This document shows positions 4,984-5,009 of a DNA stretch of 5,009 nucleotides, in pieces. Below the pieces are notes generated by a model. The model searched no databases, was not told the DNA's origin, and was given only the letters and a program-made list of their open reading frames with translations. Where the stretch lies: positions 1 to 5,009 of the forward strand of contig JAKACR010000224.1 of assembly GCA_021821225.1 (NCBI GenBank). Direction: 5' to 3'. Source of the stretch: Bacillota bacterium (GTDB taxonomy: Bacteria > Bacillota > Bacilli > Alicyclobacillales > SLC66). A program made the position numbers and the translations under genes. The number at the start of each line of letters is the position of its first letter. Positions within the stretch are counted from its first letter, which is position 1.

Positions 4984-5009
4984 TCGGCGCGCGGATGCCA
5001 GGCGCAGGG
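4984..5009. other. Non-coding right edge
   Basis: Twenty-six bases follow the stop codon. They are GC-rich and show no recognisable site. They are too short to tell whether a further gene follows. Confidence 0.5.

Overview
This looks like chromosomal core-metabolism DNA from a GC-rich member of the Bacillota (roughly 60% GC by eye). The probable placement is Bacilli, perhaps near the Alicyclobacillaceae. The clues are AGGAGG-type ribosome binding sites, sigma-A-like promoters, the gene order aroC-aroB-trp (the core of the Bacillus aromatic supraoperon), and a leader before trpD that resembles a TRAP (MtrB) target. The genus cannot be fixed from this window.

From right to left, most genes lie on the minus strand. 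A short divergent intergenic region (4235-4344) separates a plus-strand gene for a small membrane-anchored protein (4345-4983, possibly YpmS/DUF2140-like) from a minus-strand RluA/RluD-family pseudouridine synthase gene (3350-4234). A non-coding stretch (3120-3349) follows. It holds GC-rich hairpins after the synthase gene, a large 73-bp inverted repeat, and a good promoter for aroC with a small dyad over its -35 box. Next come aroC (chorismate synthase, 1929-3119) and aroB (3-dehydroquinate synthase, 758-1885), 43 bases apart and probably co-transcribed. After a 379-base non-coding region the left edge holds the first 126 codons of trpD (anthranilate phosphoribosyltransferase).

The aroB-trpD gap is the most interesting part. 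In transcription order it contains a sigma-A-like promoter, a possible 5' stem-loop, eight (G/U)AG triplets (five of them in perfect 5-nt register), a 19-nt tandem repeat, and a strong intrinsic terminator that ends just before the trpD ribosome binding site. This is the architecture of a TRAP-controlled trp attenuator. It differs from Bacillus subtilis in two ways: aroH and trpE are absent at this position, so the attenuator stands directly before trpD, and the spacing between triplets and terminator is longer.

Together, AroB (second step) and AroC (last step) belong to the shikimate pathway to chorismate, and TrpD takes anthranilate made from chorismate toward tryptophan. No clear terminator follows aroB, so read-through from aroC-aroB would also have to pass the attenuator.
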